A model generated the notes under the pieces. It saw only the letters and a list, made by a program, of their open reading frames with translations, did no database searches and had not been told where the DNA came from. 64,000 nucleotides of DNA from an uncultured Bacteroidia bacterium (GTDB lineage Bacteria > Bacteroidota > Bacteroidia > NS11-12g > UBA955), in assembly GCA_938086785.1 (NCBI GenBank), contig CALKCM010000007.1:22120-86119 (forward strand), in the 5' to 3' direction. This document shows, piece by piece, positions 61,649-64,000 of this stretch (the first letter of the stretch is position 1; each line of letters opens with the position of its first letter). Position numbers and translations under genes: made by a program.

Positions 61649-63997
61649 TTACATGTCTCTAGGCATGTCTAGTATGCTTTCTTTGAATTCTTCCTTTAGG
61701 TTAAGGCTCTTTTCAAAAGCCAGTATTAGAGCTGGAAGCAAAAACAAATTTGCTACTAATCCAGTAAACAAGGTGGTCCCGGTTAACCAACCCAAAGCAA
61801 TGGTACCTTTAAAATCGCTGAGAGCAAAAATCATAAAACCTGCAAATAAGGCAACCATGGTATATATCATACTCAGGCCTACTTCCATAATAGTTTCACT
61901 CAATGCTTTACGCATGGGCTGCTTTTCAATGGTTAGATGGGATTTAAATACACTTATAAAATGTATCGTAGCATCAATGGTAATACCAAAGGCAATGCTA
62001 AATACAAGAATGGTACTTGGTTTTAATGGAATGTGAAAATAACCCATTAAACCCGCTGTTATAATTAAGGGAATAATATTGGGGATTACCGAAATGAGGA
62101 TCATTTTTATACTTGGGAACAACAAGCCCATGGTAAATCCTATAATGAGTAAAGCCCAAAAAGTACTGCTCAGTAAACTCTCGTAGAGATAGGTGTTGCC
62201 CTTTAAAAAAACCTGAGATGTTCCAGTAATGGACACTTCGTATTTGTCATTAGGAAAAATTTTATTTGCAATAGCGGTGACCTGTCCAACTAAACTATCC
62301 ATACGAACGCTCCCAATATCTTTCATTTGATAAGAGATTCGAACAGAACTAAAGGAGCTATCGGTCAAGCCTCGTATAATATTTGATTTATCCTTTTTAG
62401 GTTCGGGTAAGGCTGCATTTACGGCACCTAAATCTAAGGCATTAGGCAGTCTATAATAATCGGCATCACCATAATTATATGCTTGATTGGCAAAGCTCGC
62501 AAACTCAACTAAACTCAAAGGCTTGCTCAGTTCTGGGAAACGCTTAATTCTTCGCTGAAAGCTATTGACTTTATTGAGCACCTCTGCAGATCGAGCACCA
62601 CCCTCTTCTCCTGTTTTAATCAAAATCTCGAAGGGCATAACTCCTCCAAAATTGGATTGAAAGAAGTTGAGGTCTTTCATGATGACCGAACTCTGGGGCA
62701 AGTCGTCCACGATAAAGGCCAAGGGCTTCAATTTAACCATATAGATTAATCCAAATATGGTAACAGCAGAAGACCAAAAGAAAATTCGACGTTTGTGATT
62801 GAAGGAATAGTATTTAACCCAATTTAAAAACTTATTAATTCTAGGTGCTTCTAGGTGATTGGTTTGCTTATCGGTAGGTGTTTTTAGGTAGCTGTATAAG
62901 GCAGGAATACCAATAATATTTACGAAAAATATAGCATTAATAACGATGAAAGATAACAAACCATACTCCTCTAACACGCTGGTTTGGGTAAAGTAAAAGG
63001 TTCCAAAACCAACGGCAGTGGTAAAATTAATAAGGAAAGTAGCTACTCCTAATCTAGAAATAATCATACTCAAGGCATGCCTCTGATCTTTGGTTGCTCG
63101 ATATTCCTCGTGATATTTATTAATAAAGTAAATGGTGTTTTGCACTCCAATGACCACCAGAACGGGTGGCAAGGTTCCTGTAAGCAAGTTTATTTTAAAG
63201 CCCAGAAGAGTTGTTATTCCCAGCATACTCACCACACCTATCGCTATAAAAATGAGCGAAACGGCTAAGGTGCCAAAGCTTCTAAAAAAGATAAAAATTA
63301 TGACGGCTGTAACCAAAAATGCAATAATGGTAAATAGGACAATTTCACTTTTTACAGTAGTGCTCATTTCTGTCCGAACAAAAGGCAAACCACTAAAATG
63401 CATATCTACATCGTTGGCTTTGCCAAAGTCTTTACTTAAGCTCTTTATGGAATTAATAAGGGGTATTCTCTTTTGAGAGTTCAGCACTTTGTCATCAAGA
63501 CTCGCAATAAGAACCATTACATCGCCTTTGGTATTCATGAGGCGACCCTGATAAAACTCCATATTCAAAAACTCCTCAGCCAAACTATCGGCCACTTCAT
63601 CGGAGCTAATACTCATTCCAGGAAAATCATGGGTTTCAATAAAACCCGTAGAATCATTCATGGTCAAGCTTTTACATCGCGCGGGACTAACTACATCTTT
63701 AACGCCAGGCAGCACAGCAATACTATCGCTGAGGCCTTTGAATGAGCCGTACAAGGATTTGGTAAAAAAATCTGCACTCTTAAAACCTATAATAAGTTTA
63801 TTGCCGTCTTCTCCAAACTGGCGTTTAAAATCTTGATAGACAATCATGTCTGGATCGTCATTAGGTATGAGCTTTTGCATGTTGTATGCCAACTCTGCCT
63901 TGGTGGCAAAGTAGCCCATGGCTATAGCGTACACCCCTATAACGGTTAAGCAGTAAGCGCGATACTTTAAAATGAATCCAGCGATTTTATCCCACAT
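61649..63997 (-). CDS. RND superfamily exporter (MMPL/COG1033 type)
   Basis: The 782-aa protein has two homologous halves, each with one N-terminal helix, a large periplasmic domain and about five transmembrane segments (about residues 215-370 and 610-760). FINFTTAVGFGTFYFT and the matching FSIAFGITIDATIHFISVF carry the conserved charged or polar residues of the proton relay. This architecture is that of RND exporters such as HpnN or MmpL, often moving lipids or sterol-like molecules. It has no membrane-fusion or TolC partner here. The ATG at 63997 lies 3 nt from the window edge, so its promoter is not visible. Confidence 0.9.
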   Translation of the reverse strand: MWDKIAGFILKYRAYCLTVIGVYAIAMGYFATKAELAYNMQKLIPNDDPDMIVYQDFKRQFGEDGNKLIIGFKSADFFTKSLYGSFKGLSDSIAVLPGVKDVVSPARCKSLTMNDSTGFIETHDFPGMSISSDEVADSLAEEFLNMEFYQGRLMNTKGDVMVLIASLDDKVLNSQKRIPLINSIKSLSKDFGKANDVDMHFSGLPFVRTEMSTTVKSEIVLFTIIAFLVTAVIIFIFFRSFGTLAVSLIFIAIGVVSMLGITTLLGFKINLLTGTLPPVLVVIGVQNTIYFINKYHEEYRATKDQRHALSMIISRLGVATFLINFTTAVGFGTFYFTQTSVLEEYGLLSFIVINAIFFVNIIGIPALYSYLKTPTDKQTNHLEAPRINKFLNWVKYYSFNHKRRIFFWSSAVTIFGLIYMVKLKPLAFIVDDLPQSSVIMKDLNFFQSNFGGVMPFEILIKTGEEGGARSAEVLNKVNSFQRRIKRFPELSKPLSLVEFASFANQAYNYGDADYYRLPNALDLGAVNAALPEPKKDKSNIIRGLTDSSFSSVRISYQMKDIGSVRMDSLVGQVTAIANKIFPNDKYEVSITGTSQVFLKGNTYLYESLLSSTFWALLIIGFTMGLLFPSIKMILISVIPNIIPLIITAGLMGYFHIPLKPSTILVFSIAFGITIDATIHFISVFKSHLTIEKQPMRKALSETIMEVGLSMIYTMVALFAGFMIFALSDFKGTIALGWLTGTTLFTGLVANLFLLPALILAFEKSLNLKEEFKESILDMPRDM

Positions 63998-64000
63998 CGG

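Overview
The window comes from an AT-rich member of the Bacteroidota, most likely Flavobacteriia. The evidence is two secreted proteins with C-terminal type IX secretion (T9SS) sorting domains, two PorG/DUF6089-type outer-membrane proteins beside uppS and bamA, a Bacteroidota-type SdhC, and a recurring promoter element. That element, TAnnTTTG (the Bacteroidota sigma factor -7 box), occurs 24 times in exact form just upstream of start codons or transcripts. No rRNA, tRNA, CRISPR array, prophage or intact insertion sequence was seen. Most of the window is core genome.

Layout. 1-4.1 kb: 5' part of sdhC, a zinc-ribbon coiled-coil protein with Nif3, a rhodanese-thioredoxin lipoprotein and a methyltransferase. 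4.2-9.3 kb: envelope biogenesis cluster porG-like x2, uppS, bamA. 9.3-13.2 kb: leftward operon of a T9SS BNR-repeat protein, a small unknown protein and a GT2 glycosyltransferase. 13.2-17.7 kb: an unlisted 57-aa ORF coupled to a geranylgeranyl-reductase-like flavoenzyme, two conserved unknowns, and sucD. 17.8-24.8 kb: a 1479-aa T9SS parallel-beta-helix/PKD protein, then an operon of a minimal HExxH membrane protein, a COG2509 flavoprotein and a CoA-binding protein. 25-33 kb: trpS, GNAT, a UDG-family protein, a DUF6970-like lipoprotein, prfC, a GT4, a probable small RNA and an M13 peptidase. 33-38 kb: prfB with programmed +1 frameshift, M1 peptidase, aroE, DedA. 38-50 kb: a tiny lipoprotein, UvrD helicase-nuclease, pepD, typA, a Wzx-like flippase, glyA and a thiolase. 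50-64 kb: ABC-F, Mip-like lipoprotein, kdsA, Omp28-like, xerD, a murB/GT4/GT2 operon, an L,D-transpeptidase-like protein, MFS and RND transporters.

Themes. Many genes build the envelope (bamA, uppS, murB, kdsA, flippase, glycosyltransferases, L,D-transpeptidase). Translation is represented by prfB, prfC, typA, trpS, glyA and ABC-F. Leaders are very short: the -7 box often ends only 4-20 nt before the start codon. This allowed about 16 start codons to be moved downstream from the longest reading frame.

The most unusual element is at 30685-30832 on the minus strand. A near-consensus sigma-54 promoter (TGGCAC-N5-TTGT) is followed by about 120 nt holding two hairpins that both present GGCUUGAG, and then an intrinsic terminator with a GCAA tetraloop and a U-tract. 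No reading frame accounts for it, so it is proposed as a sigma-54-dependent small RNA. Second is the 57-aa ORF at 13553-13726, which has its own promoters and an ATGA overlap with the flavoenzyme.
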